A DNA stretch of 64,000 bases from Solicoccozyma terricola (Eukaryota > Basidiomycota > Tremellomycetes > Filobasidiales > Piskurozymaceae): the NCBI GenBank assembly GCA_001600875.1, contig BCLD01000006.1:821017-885016 (forward strand), in the 5' to 3' direction. This document shows, in pieces, positions 49,942 to 60,148 of this stretch (its first letter is position 1; each line of letters opens with the position of its first letter). Under the pieces are notes generated by a model that was given only the letters and a program-made list of their open reading frames with translations, was not told the origin of the DNA and did no database searches. The position numbers were made by a program, and so were the translations under genes.

Positions 49942-52042
49942 ATGGCCATCCCCTTGCTCCCCCTCCCCTTCCTCACCCTCCTCACCCTCCTACCCTTCCT
50001 ACTCATCCTCCTACCCACCATCATGGCTCTCACACCATTAACCACTCCATCCATCCTCGTATACACCTACACAGCAGGATACAGACACGCTTCAATCCCA
50101 ACAACAAAAGTCGTTTTAGCAAGATTACAGACAGACTATAATGTCTCGTTTGTGTTTAGTGAGGATATGGGGTTGTTTAGAGTAGGGATGTTGGATGGGT
50201 TCGATGCGGTGATGTTTGTCAGTACGACTCAGGAAGGTGAGTGCGAGAGCGAAGCGAGCCACTATTTCTCTGAGCGTAGCGAAGAATGTCTTCAGCGAGC
50301 GAAGCGAGCATTTCATACCCTGAGCGTAGCGAAGGATGTCTTCAGCGAGCGAAGCGAGCATTTCATACCCTGAGCGCAGCGAAGGACATCTTCGTACACC
50401 GAGCTATGTATGCTTTATCTCCTTTGGCGAGCATGGCGAGCTATAGTTTCTGCAAGTGGAGCGAAGAGTAACCTCTTCAGCGAGCTTAGCGAGCTGTACT
50501 CTTTGGGCTTCGGCGAGAATTACCGACCTATATTCTCTGCAAGTGTAGTGAGATACCCTCTACATTCCCCGCAAACATCTCTCGCTATCTAGTTCTCTGG
50601 GAAGAAATTCCAGGATAAGGACGAGAAAGGGGAACGAAGAAAACACACCCACACACACACAACGTTGGTAACCCATCCGACTCTACCAAGTCATCAATCG
50701 ACGAGGGACTAGTCATTGAGCCAGCCTCGGAAAGCTCGATGATGATGATGCTTCAGTAATTGACCATCTTTCCCGGGGGTTGGGAACGGTGGCATTTTGA
50801 TGTTCAACACGCATTGTCTAAAACACATTCCATCACAGTCCTCGACGATACAGGCAAAGCAGCATTTCAAACGTATCTTCAATCAGGAGGAACATTCGTA
50901 GGTGTTCACGCGGCTGCAGACGGGTTGAACACCACAGCGTTCTACGTCAAAGAGCTTGGAGCTTCGTTTGATTATCATCCTCAATTTCAAAATGCAGTGA
51001 GTGGTTGGATGCGTTTTTCTCTTTTATCAGGTTCCTTCTCGTTCATCTCCCTGCTTTATGATCCGAGCGAACGAGGGAACGTCTTGGCAAGGTACTGATT
51101 GAGGCGGGCGAGGGGCTATCCTCTTACCATCATCAGACATTCATCCCACTGAACAACACACATCCATCCATGACGCAAATCCCTCCCGAATGGAATTACG
51201 AAGAGGAGGTTTATTATTTCAGATCCGACCCTAGAAATAACGGTGCAGAGGTGTTGATGACTGTGGATGAGACGAGTTATTCCAGTGAGTGATGACGGGT
51301 TCTTCTCGGACAATGTCTGGTGGCGAAAAGCCCATAATCTGCAAAACCCGGTCGCAAACCCGCTGATCACCAACCCCGTTCATTTGAACCTTGTAAAAAA
51401 AAAACCCCCTCTAGATCCCGGAAACGGATCAAATGGCAACTTCAATCAAGGAACTCCTCATCCGATCGGTAAATCCTCTCTCTCTCTTGTTATTTTCACT
51501 CACAACGACATGCCAATGACCTTCTTATTCACACACCAGCATGGTGCCAAACCGCTGGCTCCGGTTCTTCTCCTCTCCTCCCTACATCCCCAGGTGCAGG
51601 TAGATCCTTCTACACATCTCTTGGACATTCAATCGAGACGTGGGAAGACCCAATCTTTCAATCTCATGTCATGGGTGGCTTGATGTGGGTGTTGGAGGGA
51701 GAAACAACGAGAGCGTATCGGAAGGATGCGTTGGTTGGGGCGGTGGCAACGAATGGTACGTCGTCGTCGTCGTCGGCGTCGGCGTCGGCGATGCCGAGTA
51801 GTACGATGGGGAGTGGGACAGGGAGTGGGTCGAGTAGGTCAGTGATCGATGGATGGGGCCTGAAAAATTGACATTGCTCGGAGGCTGATTGATGGTCGAA
51901 TCTGACTGAAAACAGTGGATCGGCGGCAGCTACCGCGTCGGCGACGAAATCTTCAGCTGAACGTCGAGTGGTCTCAAACACGGCGGCGGGTATGCTCGGT
52001 GGAGCAGCACTACTCACCATCGCAGTCGCAGCGATGACTTGA
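49942..52042 (+). CDS. Secreted ThuA-domain protein with probable GPI anchor
   Basis: The signal peptide is very hydrophobic (MAIPLLPLPFLTLLTLLPFL, then LILLPTIMALT). The ThuA-like domain (class I glutamine amidotransferase-like fold) follows: ILVYTYTAGYRHASIPTTKV, YNVSFVFSEDMGLFRVGMLD, GFDAVMFVSTTQE joined to VLDDTGKAAFQTYLQSGGTF, VGVHAAADGLNTTAFYVKEL, GASFDYHPQFQNA, TFIPLNNTHPSMTQIPPEWN, EEEVYYFRSDPRNNGAEVLM, NQGTPHPIAW, and GRSFYTSLGHSIETWEDPIF followed by SHVMGGLMWVLEGETTRAYR. A Ser/Ala linker and a hydrophobic tail (NTAAGMLGGAALLTIAVAAMT) suggest a GPI anchor. ThuA proteins are linked to trehalose or sugar derivative use in bacteria; the fungal enzyme activity is unknown. Intron 1 (50237-50838, 602 bp) is filled with 50-bp repeats; the others are 60-130 bp. 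Convergent with the methyltransferase gene (109 bp). Confidence 0.85.
50239..50560. repeat. 50-bp tandem repeat array inside an intron (same family as at 19860-20885)
   Basis: Exact 50-base period: TGAGCGTAGCGAAGRATGTC starts at 50271 and 50321, with a third copy (TGAGCGCAGCGAAGGACATC) at 50371. Each unit includes CAGCGAGCGAAGCGAGCATT. Diverged units (TTCAGCGAGCTTAGCGAGCT; GGCGAGCATGGCGAGCTATA) continue to ~50560. The array starts at the donor itself: GTGAGTGCGAGAGCGAAGCG. Its reverse complement (GAAATGCTCGCTTCGCTCGC, GAAGACATCCTTCGCTACGC) matches the consensus of the PEX23-like intron repeat. Confidence 0.9.
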
Positions 52043-52151
52043 AATGGTTCGACATTGGACATTTGACAATAAACTCTCCTACCGTTGCAACCCTCACAAT
52101 CGTCGGGTTCTTACGGTCGTACATCATCACCTGTATCTATAAACCTCCCAT

Positions 52152-53464
52152 TCAACGAAGACCTTTTATAACCTCACTCAACCCCCTAATCTCCTCATAT
52201 CCCGCTTTACAACAACCTCCAACGATCACTCCGTTCCAAACATACCCTTCTTTTCCATCCGTCGCATCAGCTACCTCCCTTGCTACGCTGGCGACATTGC
52301 TAGCCCATGTCTCGCCTGTGATCCCTCCATCTCCAGATGTAGAGGGCTCAGACCAGGTCTTGGTTACGGGATCGTAGACGAGTCCGCCGTCAGGGTAGAG
52401 AACGAATGTGACTTGTTGTGTGGAGGAGAGGTTTCGGAAGACGTCGGTGAAAGACCGAGACAGGGATGAGATGTATGCTGGTGACGTGCAGTTGATTCCA
52501 ATTCCTGATGGCGTTGGAGAAGGCGCATCCTTGGTGAATCCGGAGTCTAGCATGGTATGGATGATGTTTTGTACCGAAGACCCATCAGGTGCATTTCCAC
52601 CTGGGAACACGAAACTCGTCCAAAATTTCTTCCTCCACCACGTCTCCCTCCCATACATTTCCTTCAATCGTTCTTCCAGATCCCTCATTGCAATTCGAAT
52701 AGCCACTCCTTCGCGTAGGAGAGGGATAGTCTCAAATCCTATCCACTCGACCGATCGCCATGTTTCAGGATCAGATGCATATATGAGAAGTCTATCGAAG
52801 TGAAAGGCGCGTAGGGCTTCAATTGAAGCTAGTTCTTCTGGCGAATTCGAAGGGTAGGTGTTGAAGTTTTTGTCTGTACTTGACCATACTTGCGGACCAT
52901 ACGGTGGCGGGTAACATCCCGAGTACCTGAGGGAGATAAACCCATCAACAGTAGGTTCAATGAAATCGAGTTCGTCTAGCTAACACTTACTCCTGTCCTG
53001 GATAAAGGGTCGCGCCATATGGGCCCAAGCTCAATACGACTCCAGTCGACTCTTTGCCCTTCCCGTTGCGGTTTGTAGCTGCTTGTCTGGCTATAGAGAA
53101 GTTACTCCGCATGAGGGAGGCGATGGTATCCGAGGAAAGTGATGGATCCATTTGGGTGTACAACGAGGAAGCAGCTTGATATCTGATTAGAGCAGGTGTC
53201 AGGCTGGTACTGTCATCTGCAGTTTTGCTTTTGCAAGAAGACTCACGTCGCTGATCCTACCAGATCCGCACCAGCTTGCAAGAACCCCTCATGAACATCC
53301 TGTACGGCGCCTGCCAGTTTAGGATCTGCTGACCACAGACACGAGGAAATATCGTGTCCAGAGCTCTCCAAGGTGGTCCCCATCCCACCGTCGAAGATCC
53401 TGATACGGCTGTTGGCTGCCATGACGCGGTGGATGTCTAGATTGACGCAGTAGATGGTGTTCAT
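52152..53464 (-). CDS. Homocysteine S-methyltransferase
   Basis: The protein begins in the family's first strand: ANSRIRIFDGGMGTTLESSG, then ADPKLAGAVQDVHEGFLQAG, ADLVGSATYQAASSLYTQM, GVVLSLGPYGATLYPGQEYS, RAFHFDRLLIYASDPETWRS, EWIGFETIPLLREGVAIRIA, FWTSFVFPGGNAPDGSSVQN, SGIGINCTSPAYISSLSRSF and WNGVIVGGCCKAGYEEIRGL. The zinc ligands are the Cys of GINC and the adjacent Cys pair of GGCC, as in Mht1/Sam4 and YbgG. Such enzymes transfer a methyl group from S-methylmethionine or AdoMet to homocysteine, making methionine. About 380 residues in four or so exons. The start could be 53464 (MNTIYCVNLDIHRV) or the internal ATG at 53422 (MAANSRI), which is closer to the family norm. Divergent from the mL43 gene. 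Confidence 0.9.
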
Positions 53465-53612
53465 GGCTGTCGGTCGATCCAACTTTTTATGGGCACGTAA
53501 CTTGTTTCAGAAGTTTGCCACGTGACGAGGGAAGAGGCAGGGATGGGAAATTATGGGATCCAGCTCAACATATCCATCATCTTCATCGACCACACACAGC
53601 AGCTAGTCCACC

Positions 53613-54269
53613 ATGAACGCAGCGGCATCGTCCAGCAGAGCAGCCCGCGCGGCAATCGCCAAGTCTGTCTCCATCCCAGGATACAACCACTTCAACAGTC
53701 CGCTGCGGAAATTGATCATCGATTACCATCCCGATGGACCTAGTCAACAGGGCGTGAGGTGGGTCTTCCGGCGTGCGTACATAGCGATGCAAGGAACTGA
53801 TATACAGAACAACCGTGCTATCAGATCATTCATTCGGAAACCCCTGCTGGATCTTGCTCGAGAACACCCAGATGTCGAGATCCTAGTTAGGAAAATCAAG
53901 CAAGGGAAAGCTGCAGTGCTTAGAGGGCATTATGGTGTGTACAGGATGCTGTAGAGGGTCATCACGCCGCACGAAAGGCTGATAATCTCATCTTGCACGT
54001 ACAGTGAACGGTAGGGACAAGGTAATCTGCGTGAATGCTCTCGAAACCAACGAGATAGTCAACAAGGTGCGTTTTTCGTTGTCTTTCACTGGATTCCTGA
54101 GATATTGACACTACGATCTCTGTCTCAGGCCGCTCTCCTTTTCAACTCGTCTGGTGCCAAAATCCGTCACCTCCGCAACTCCACGCTCGAGCCAGGTCCG
54201 GGAGGAGAGAGCGCAAGAGGTATCTGGAGCGCCCTACATGAGACGCCGGAGAAGGAATACCGAATATAA
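53613..54269 (+). CDS. MRPL51: Mitochondrial large-subunit ribosomal protein mL43 (MRPL51 type)
   Basis: Three exons encode about 175 residues: MNAAASSSRAARAAIAKSVS (a plausible mitochondrial presequence, rich in Ala, Arg and Ser), HFNSPLRKLIIDYHPDGPSQ, QGVRWVFRRAYIAMQGTDIQ, AIRSFIRKPLLDLAREHPDV, RGHYVNGRDKVICVNALETN, EIVNKAALLFNSSGAKIRHL and HETPEKEYRI. This is the L51/S25/CI-B8 thioredoxin-like domain found in mL43 and complex I subunit B8. The combination LIIDYHPDGPSQQGVR...RGHYVNGRxKVICV is specific for the ribosomal protein. Introns follow RGHY (GTGTGT donor, GTACAG acceptor) and NK (GTGCGT, CTCAG). The gene is convergent with SNU66 with a gap of 100 bp. Confidence 0.9.
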
Positions 54270-54369
54270 AAAAAACGTGGCCGTTTGGTGGTTGTAACAT
54301 TACGAAGGAAGATGACATGCATACATCGACTTGGGTACAGTTCTCGGTGCAGCTACACTCTCTATCGTA

Positions 54370-57127
54370 TCACTTCTTGGCCTTGCCTTTACCCTTCGTC
54401 TCACCACCCGGAGCCGCACTGCAGGACCGTCGAATTTTTCATTAGCATCCCCCAAGGAGGGCAAGGCTTGACAGATACCCGAACTCACCTCCTTGCTCCG
54501 ACAGATAAGGTCATATAAGCCTCTCCCGTCGCCTCTTGACGTCTCGAGAAGGCATGTAACATTCCAGATGGTGTGTCGCCGGTTCCCATAGTGAGCGACT
54601 TGCGCTCTTCCTCGATACGACGGAGACGAAGTTCGGTTTTCATTCGCCCAGACGTCTTGCCATGGAATTTGTGAGACAACGACTTCCACGCCTCCTTTGG
54701 CGTCATATTCCTTCCGAATTCATCCGTATACACAATGTTGATATCCGGCTTGTAATTTGCATAAGCAGACAAAGCCTCTCTGGCCTCTGCCTGTTCTCGC
54801 ATCTTGTTCTCCCATTCTCGCTGTGCTTGATCCTTGTTCCCACCACGAGCCTTGATGCGCTCGAGTTCACGCTTGGCGGTACGGCGACGATGGTCAGCGA
54901 GCCATAGATCTCGTTCACGTTGCACGAGTTCTCGTTCTTTCTCGTCTTTGGTTTGAGCTTGGACGGCGCCCTGTTGTCGAAGAAGGGCGAGTGCGCCTGC
55001 CATACCTCCAGATAGCGTAGGCACTGGCTTTGAAACCATGAACTATATGGGGGTAGGACGTGTCAGAGAAAGTGCAGGTGTTACGAGACCAGGGTGACTC
55101 ACATCATCCCCCTCTTCCTCCAACTTGACCTGCGACGCAGTATCCATCTTGATACGCATTTCCTCCAATGAGAGACCCTCTCGCAAAGCCATCTCAGCGA
55201 GCAACTCGTCTTCGTCATCCTCCTCCTCGTCATCCTCCATCTTGACATCGGTCGCGAGGGTTTCCATGTCGATACCCTCAATCTTGACAACTACAGGCTT
55301 CCGCTCCTGGGTGTCGCCAGATCTTGATGGCTCAGCTCCAGACGGTACAGCTGACGTTGATCTGGCTCGAGGTTCTCTCTTCACCTGAACAAGGTTTTCT
55401 AGCGTCACATTGCGAACGAATTCAGAAGTATCGTCAAAAGTGACCCTATCCTTGCTGTCATCGTCGGCTTCTGCTTGTTCAGCTGCGGCCTCGTCTGCCT
55501 GTTGTGCTGCCCGAGACGCGGCGACTGTACAAGGTGGGTATACGTTAGTGTTGCGCTGCGCAAGGCAACCACTGTAAGGGACAACTTACCCTCCGCAGCG
55601 ATATCCTCCGGCCTTCTCCTAGACATTTTCATTGCGTTCTTCCTCCTCTCCTTTGCCTGTTGCATCTGCAGATCCTCGTCATCCACCAAGTTGTCTTCCG
55701 CCTCCCTATCCAGGCGCTGACGTTGAGGTGCAGTAGCAGCGTCCATATCCACATCGCCGTTACCGTTTGCAGAAGGTCCGGCGAGAGGTTCATCATCTCC
55801 ATCTGCGCGACGAGTGGACCGCTTGGCCTTCTTCTTCTGTGGGAATGGGAACAAGAACAGTCGTCAGACGACGTGTCAAGCGGAGGGCAGTAAATCACCC
55901 TCACCTTCTTCTTGAACCCAGTACTCTCCTCCGTAGCGTAATCCGAGACATCGAAGTTTTCTACGAGTTCATATCGTCAGAAGCAGCCCAAGCGGGTTAG
56001 AAACCGGCAGTCTCGCTCACTGGCATAATCCAGATTCAATAATTGTCGATTGACAGCTGTCGCAATGACCTCATCACCAAACGCTCCCTCGCCGTCATCA
56101 ATTTTCGCCTTCTTCCTGCTCTCCGGTTGTCCACCGAGACGGAAACCCTGTTCCATAATCGATATATCAGCTGGATAACCCCCGACCCTCTCGGACGTTA
56201 TCACTCACATCACGCTTCCCACTTCCCATATATTCATCGTCATACTTTCCCAAGACATCGGCTTTCTCTCCTACTCGATCGGGATCGAATTCTTCGTCGT
56301 CGTAACCAGTATACGCTGCTTTTGCTTTTCGTTTGCGATCTTTGGCGGCCTTGACTGCTTCGTCGTCTGCTAGGTTGACGTTCTGGAGTTCGTCCTCTGT
56401 GGATATGTAATAGGGGAGTCAGGACACGCCGCAAGCCCAGGATGAAGAAAAAAAATCCCGTAATGAACTTACCTTCCCCATCGAGAATCCGGTTATCCTT
56501 GAGAGTTAGAATGACATCTTCTCCCTCCAGGAAATCATCCGCGTCATGCGCAACCTTGAGACCACGTAGATCCTCTTCTCCATAAGCAAGTTTCTCTCGT
56601 TCAGCCAACTCTTCTTCCTTCTTCCTCGCAACTTCAAACTCCTTGAGCTTCTTACTCTTCTTGAGCTTCTTGACGAATGATAGAGCAGAGTCCGGGTCAT
56701 CGGTGGAAGGTGCTCCCAGAGACTGGCCTTTCAATTTGGAGTTGAGCGCGAGGCGGTTTTGAGCTCTGTTGGCGGCGGTGGACATGAGCGCCGAGGGATA
56801 CTGGCTACACAGGATAAAACTTACTTCGCTATTCGTTCCTGCGTGTCTCTGTAAACATATCACAGCTAAAGGTCAGATTTTCGTGAGCTCTTTCAAAGAG
56901 ACACGACAAAACCCGTGTCTCCCATCGGCAAATCCAACTCACTTCTCTGCCTTCTCCTTTGCTGCCTTTTCTCTCACGACCCTATAGTTCTCCTCTGCGA
57001 CCTGATCTGGATCCAACTCGACCTCGGCATTGGGATCGGAAGGACCCGCTGCTTGAGGTGCGAGAGGAGCTAGTCCCGCCTTGATACGGATGGCATTGGT
57101 CTCTTCGAGAGAGATGGATTCAGCCAT
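54370..57127 (-). CDS. SNU66: SNU66/SART1 tri-snRNP protein
   Basis: Exons in order: MAESISLEETNAIRIKAGLA-PLAPQA, AEENYRVVREKAAKEKAEK, NRLALNSKLKGQSLGAPSTD, FVKKLKKSKKLKEFEVARKK, EEDLRGLKVAHDADDFLEGE, DVILTLKDNRILDGE, ELQNVNLADDEAVKAAKDRK, then acidic/basic spacer exons, VVKIEGIDMETLATDV, MALREGLSLEEMRIKM, and SGGMAGALALLRQQGAVQAQ, NIVYTDEFGRNMTPKEAWKS, LSHKFHGKTSGRMKTELRLR, TPSGMLHAFSRRQEATGEAY, ending GETKGKGKAKK. ISLEETNxIRIxxGLxPL is the HIND motif bound by the ubiquitin-like Hub1, and DVILTLKDxxIL plus the LSHxFHGKxxGK-like end are SART1/Snu66 hallmarks. The protein belongs to the U4/U6.U5 tri-snRNP needed for spliceosome activation. A near-complete family length (~750 residues) is seen. 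Confidence 0.92.
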
Positions 57128-57480
57128 GACGGTGGGATGATCGTCGAGTGTGTGGTCAAGACCAATGATGTCGACGAGTGGATTGATTGACGTTTGAAGC
57201 TGTGAGTAGTCAGTGGCAAGCCCAACGACAGGTCGAGCTTATCAAAATCACGCGGCTGGAATTGAAAATGAGCGGGCAATACGATGGAATGAGCAAAAGT
57301 CGATGGAATCGTGGGTTTGACTGTGTTCACATTTGCACCACGTCCCCCTCGGTTGAACACCCGACTGTGCAAGGGAGGAAGCTATGGTGGAGGCTACGGT
57401 AGCAGCCAATCGAGGAACATGCAGAAGATTCCCGCAAAAATAGTCGACTACCCTGAGCCAAGATCATTGGTGCAAAAACA
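57128..57480. other. Intergenic between SNU66 and tRNA-Ala
   Basis: 353 bases holding the SNU66 promoter. No exon or repeat is recognised. Confidence 0.4.
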
Positions 57481-57574
57481 TGGAGACGCAGGGAATCGAA
57501 CCCCGGACCTCATCTAAGCGATTGAACTCATGTTCTGATGCTAAAGAAGCATTATACCACTAAACCACATCCCC
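57481..57574 (-). tRNA. tRNA-Ala (AGC) with a ~22-nt intron
   Basis: The complement folds as a tRNA of 94 bases. The acceptor stem is GGGGATG/CGTCTCC with discriminator A and a G3-U70 wobble pair, the alanine identity element. The D loop is AGTGGTA, the anticodon loop reads TTAGCA, the T stem-loop is CGGGG-TTCGATT-CCCTG, and the variable part is AGGTC. The anticodon is AGC. The extra bases TCAGAACATGAGTTCAATCGCT after position 37 form a canonical-position intron that contains a GAAC/GTTC hairpin and a GCT that can pair with the anticodon. Two weak points are U-U oppositions at 13-22 and 28-42. CCA is not encoded. A class II tRNA with a long variable arm was considered less likely. Confidence 0.8.
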
Positions 57575-57770
57575 ATTCGATGTAAAGCTCTGTTGAGAAT
57601 GAGCCATATCACCACAGGGGAATTTTCGCTTGAACTCTTGTTGACGTCGTTGCCACTGAACAGTGGGAAAATTCCTTTTCATATTCAGTCTGAAGGTACA
57701 TTGCCTACGTCTTCTCCTCAATAACGACCTCCTCTTGTCTCTTATCTGTTTCCTATCACATCCGTCAAGC

Positions 57771-59962
57771 TTAGAGTTGGGTAGACCTATCAGCCAGAAC
57801 AATAAGCTCGGTGAAAAACTTGATAGCTTCGACATGAGCGTCGATTCCTGCGAGCCCATCGTGAGTCCCATCCCGCCCAAAGTATGCGTTTCCCCACCAC
57901 TCACTTAGCTTCTCATCAACCGTGTGAACATTCTCACGCCACCCTTGCCTGACAGGAGCCCATCGGTAGACGTTCTCAGTCAGTCGAAGGTAGTGCCTTG
58001 TGTCGGTGTTACCAGTCATAGCGCTCGGTGCTGTGACGACTTCTGGTCCGAATGCAGCCTGTACAGCAGCAGCGAACACGTCGAACGATTCCGACTGGTG
58101 AGAGGTGATCGGGGATGGAGACATGTAATCGGAGCTTGTGGTGATGTTGCCAATGGAGGGCTTGCAGGAGAAGGATTGGCCATTCACGACCAGGCCAAAA
58201 TCCTTAGCAATTTGGTCGATAATCGAGTGGAAGGCGGATGTGATCTCGTTTTCTGTTCAATGCAGCTTCACTACGTCGATACTGGGGCATTCGTCAAGTG
58301 GGTGACTTACCTGTAGCGAACAACTCAACTCTGCTGTTCACGTGAGCAATGGCAGACTCCGGCAGAGCGTTGATCTTGATACCACCGTTGAATATAGTCA
58401 CAGCTTTACTCGTCTGCAAGAGATACCTATCTCCATCCGATCCCTCCGCAAACTTCTCTGCAATTGCGTTCAGGACGCTCTTTGACTTCTTTCCCCCTTT
58501 GACCGCCTTGGATATCCAGGAAGGAGTGGACTCGTCGCCATGGGCAGCGAGGCACTGGAGATACCCGTAAATGGGGCTGTCAGTGCGAAGGTAAGGCTTG
58601 AATAGGTCTTTCTCTTCGATTTCCGCAGCGATCCTTCCAAGAATACCAATGGCGCTGTGCTTATGTGGCACTGAAGAGTGTCCTCCCAGAGTGTCGACCG
58701 TGATCTCAAAGTCCATATATCCCTTCTCAGCTAAACCTGGCTTGGCGAACTCGGTTCCGTACACCTCCTGGATTCCCATACCACCTTCATCGACAATCAT
58801 TGCAATCCCATTCTTGCCGTATACCTTCTCAAGATGTTTGCCAATTTCATATGCTCCTCTGGGACCGCTGATTTCCTCGTCTTGTCCAAAAGCTAAAACT
58901 GATGGCGACGAAGAGTTCAATCAGTGAAGATGAAAATGCGAAGAAGCAGAGTGCCCTCACTAAGAGTTCTGGTAGGCACGAAACCGTTGGAGAGCATGTA
59001 CTCGACGGCCGTTAGCAGGCCCACGAGAGTATTCTTTCGGATGCACGGTAGATTAGCCTTGTGGCGCGAGGAGCCCCAAGCGCAGTATTATCGATCTCAC
59101 TTTGCAATCTGATGCTCCTCGTCTATTAGAGATTCCGTTTAGTATCAAGCCTCCAACAGTACGCCCTGTTTCATTCTCACCCGTAGATCCATTCTCCGTC
59201 GATAATGCCCTTAAATGGCGGATAAGTCCACCTGTCTAGACTGGTGGTTGCAGGCACGACATCCTGATGAGCCGTACTGCCAAGACCGAAATCGCAGGTC
59301 AATCACGAGGAATATCAGCGGATCTGTAACAGCGTGCACAAGCTCACAGCATCAATGGCTTGAGATCCTTGTTCGATCCAGCAAAGGTCAAAACGATACT
59401 GTGGCCTGAGATAAGCCCCAGATCACCTTTCTCTTTGCTAAGCGATAAGAATAATTAGCTGGAAGCACATCGTCGCGCAATGTCTCACCGTCCTCACACT
59501 GTGGGGAAAGTCTTGAAAAGATACTCTCGCAGAGCAGCGAAAGGCTTCCATCGGGGATCCTCTTCGATTGGGGTGTATGCCATGTCATCAAAGGTCCTGA
59601 ATGCATCGCTTAGTATTTGTACCGAGCGTGTTCTCTGATCGGACTCACTGAGTCGGGATCTGGATAGCACCGCTCAGCCTTTTTGCACTCTGCATCTTAA
59701 AATCATTGCCATCATACAAAGACGTCCAGTTAGACGGAGTGGCGGCAGGGGATGGTTGACGGCACATCTTCTCAAGGTCGCCAGCATCTATCACGCCGCT
59801 ACCTCGCATGCCCGGCATGACTTGTTGACCAAGAGTGAGAGCCCCAACGACAGTCAGCCCAATGGCTGGCAAGATCTTCCATGCAGACGACCTCTTAGAA
59901 CGCTGTCGGTAAGAGCTGTCCGTCTTCTCGACGTTGTGCACTGGCAAGGCAATTTTTCCCAT
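57771..59962 (-). CDS. CPS1: Carboxypeptidase S-type M20 metallopeptidase
   Basis: The N-terminus has a short cytosolic segment, MGKIALPVHNVEKTDSSYRQ, then one TM (WKILPAIGLTVVGALTLGQQ), giving a type II membrane topology like yeast vacuolar Cps1. Catalytic-domain motifs follow in order: AHQDVVPATTSLDRWTYPPF (zinc-binding His and Asp), GIIDGEWIYG, NTLVGLLTAVEYMLSNGFVP, LAFGQDEEISGPRGAYEIGK (the EE pair: general base Glu plus zinc Glu), DFEITVDTLGGHSSVPHKHS, the dimerisation/lid domain, FNGGIKINALPESAIAHVNS, SAMTGNTDTRHYLRLTENVY (zinc-binding region) and a C-terminal HTVDEKLSE...F.TELI. Full length is about 590 residues. The enzyme removes C-terminal residues from peptides, mainly Gly-X, in the vacuole for nitrogen recycling. 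Introns are ~60-80 bp. It lies 186 bp upstream of the DPB11 stop, both on the complement. Confidence 0.9.
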
Positions 59963-60148
59963 GATGTGGATGAAGCAATGAGAAAATGTGCTGTGGCTTG
60001 ACCGTCGTTGATCTACGCAATCTATTCCCTCTCATCTCATCGCTAGCACGTTTAACGGCTTGATCCGAAGATCACGGCCAACGCCGGCTAGATAATCGAG
60101 GTGCCGCTCGGACTCATAATCTGAACGCGATACTACGATAGGTTGAAT

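Noticed and set aside
50271..50420. Possible CRISPR-like array (regular 50-bp repeats)
   Set aside because: The units are contiguous tandem repeats with no unique spacers, inside a fungal intron and without any cas-like gene.
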